A stretch of DNA of 64,000 bases from NCBI RefSeq assembly GCF_016599855.1, contig NZ_CP067041.1, forward strand, positions 2,232,001 through 2,296,000, given 5' to 3'. Of this stretch, positions 63,469-64,000 are shown one piece after another; position 1 is the stretch's first letter, and the number at the start of each line of letters is the position of its first letter. The notes beneath the pieces were generated by a model. It did not search any database. It was not told the DNA's origin and saw only the letters and a list, made by a program, of their open reading frames with translations. A program made the position numbers and the translations under genes. Source of the stretch: Bradyrhizobium diazoefficiens. GTDB taxonomy: Bacteria > Pseudomonadota > Alphaproteobacteria > Rhizobiales > Xanthobacteraceae.

Positions 63469-63618
63469 CCAATGTGGGGGAATTCCTCGCGACCGCAGTG
63501 GTCGAGAGGCGGGGTGCCATTCCGCGCACGGCGGAATGTTGAAATGCGGGCGTCCTGACGCTCGATTGCATGCAATTTTCAACCCGCTTACCGCCGCCCG
63601 ATCAAGGGCGGCCCGGAT

Positions 63619-64000
63619 ATGCATATGCACGCTTCGGCAAAACAATCTGCGCTCGCGGGCGCTTTTCGTCGGATACGTCCCGGTCTGATCGCGGCCGGCG
63701 GATTATCCATCTTTATTAATCTGCTGGTGTTCGTTTCGCCGCTCTACACCATGCAGATCTACGATCGGGTGCTGACGAGCCGCAACGGGATGACGCTGTT
63801 GCTGCTCTCGCTTATCGCGCTCGCGCTCTTCGTCAGCTACGCGGCCCTGGAGCATTTTCGCAGCCGGGTGCTCGTACAAACAGGGCTTCATTTCGATGGG
63901 CTTATCTCGGGGGAGACGTTCGAGACCGCGCTCGGACAGGCGCTGAGCACAAGCAGCTCGCATCATGTTCAGCTGCTGCGCGACGTCGACACCTTGCGAG
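63619..64000 (+). CDS. type I secretion ABC transporter/permease (partial)
   Basis: The first 127 codons are present: MHMHASAKQSALAGAFRRIR, then the membrane segments LIAAGGLSIFINLLVFVSPL, YTMQIYDRVLTSRNGMTLLL and LSLIALALFVSYAAL. This is the permease half of a PrtD/RaxB-like type I secretion ABC exporter, whose ATPase half would lie beyond the window. An ATG at 63619 or 63625 could start it. It is preceded by the putative substrate gene by 203 bases, so the two may be one operon or two. Confidence 0.82.
   Translation, partial: MHMHASAKQSALAGAFRRIRPGLIAAGGLSIFINLLVFVSPLYTMQIYDRVLTSRNGMTLLLLSLIALALFVSYAALEHFRSRVLVQTGLHFDGLISGETFETALGQALSTSSSHHVQLLRDVDTLR

Overview
The window looks like a chromosomal segment of a Bradyrhizobium-type alphaproteobacterium. 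The evidence is the high GC content, the alphaproteobacterial gene families (extensin-like C-terminal protein, ClpS, DUF1499, DUF1194, DUF3124, FabI, PRC-barrel and DUF4142 stress proteins), promoters of the GGAAC-N17-GTT type read by the general-stress sigma factor EcfG, and palindromic intergenic repeats of the kind scattered through Bradyrhizobium genomes. This assignment rests on family resemblance, not on a database search.

Layout. 1-6.3 kb: a stress/envelope cluster with two DUF3147 membrane proteins, a PAP2 phosphatase, a broken SDR gene, DUF4142, a PRC-barrel protein and an EmrA/EmrB-like drug efflux pair. At least four promoters here match EcfG. 6.6-13.2 kb: nitronate monooxygenase, a truncated PhoD-like phosphatase, aldo/keto reductase, small secreted proteins, a PLP aminotransferase and DUF3124. 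13.5-31.1 kb: mostly metabolic and envelope housekeeping: ribB with a degenerate second domain, glutaryl-CoA dehydrogenase, an MBL hydrolase, a branched-chain-amino-acid-type binding protein with an acyl-CoA ligase, extensin-like and L,D-transpeptidase wall enzymes, CorA, PdxH, a DnaJ-like chaperone, an ECF sigma/anti-sigma pair and FabI. 31.3-39.3 kb: aroC, a class III cyclase, clpS, and a fluoride-resistance operon (MFS, two crcB, DUF190) behind a recognisable fluoride riboswitch and terminator. Two proteins of unknown function follow. 39.3-52.1 kb: a minus-strand block (TrmA-family methyltransferase, tlyA, deoxyribosyltransferase, dxs, xseB, histone-deacetylase-like hydrolase, 5'-nucleotidase, enoyl-CoA hydratase), then an MFS carrier and an acyl-CoA dehydrogenase.

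52.07-59.28 kb: a tRNA-Gln gene whose 3' end is repeated about 7.1 kb downstream, so the DNA between looks like an integrated island. It carries a compact set of genes not found elsewhere in the window: a DUF5132 membrane protein, a P-type ATPase with an N-terminal HMA_2-like domain but calcium-pump-type transport motifs, two further HMA_2-like proteins, a DUF445 membrane protein and a zinc-ribbon protein. No integrase is visible. This set is the best candidate in the window for an undescribed cation-handling system.

59.3-62.0 kb is a sparse, less GC-rich stretch with a few short genes and at least one decayed one. 62.07-64.0 kb holds a glycoside-hydrolase-like protein with a low-complexity Ser/Thr/Gly and His-rich tail, followed by the first 127 codons of a type I secretion ABC transporter that runs off the window. 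The pair suggests a secreted enzyme next to its exporter.
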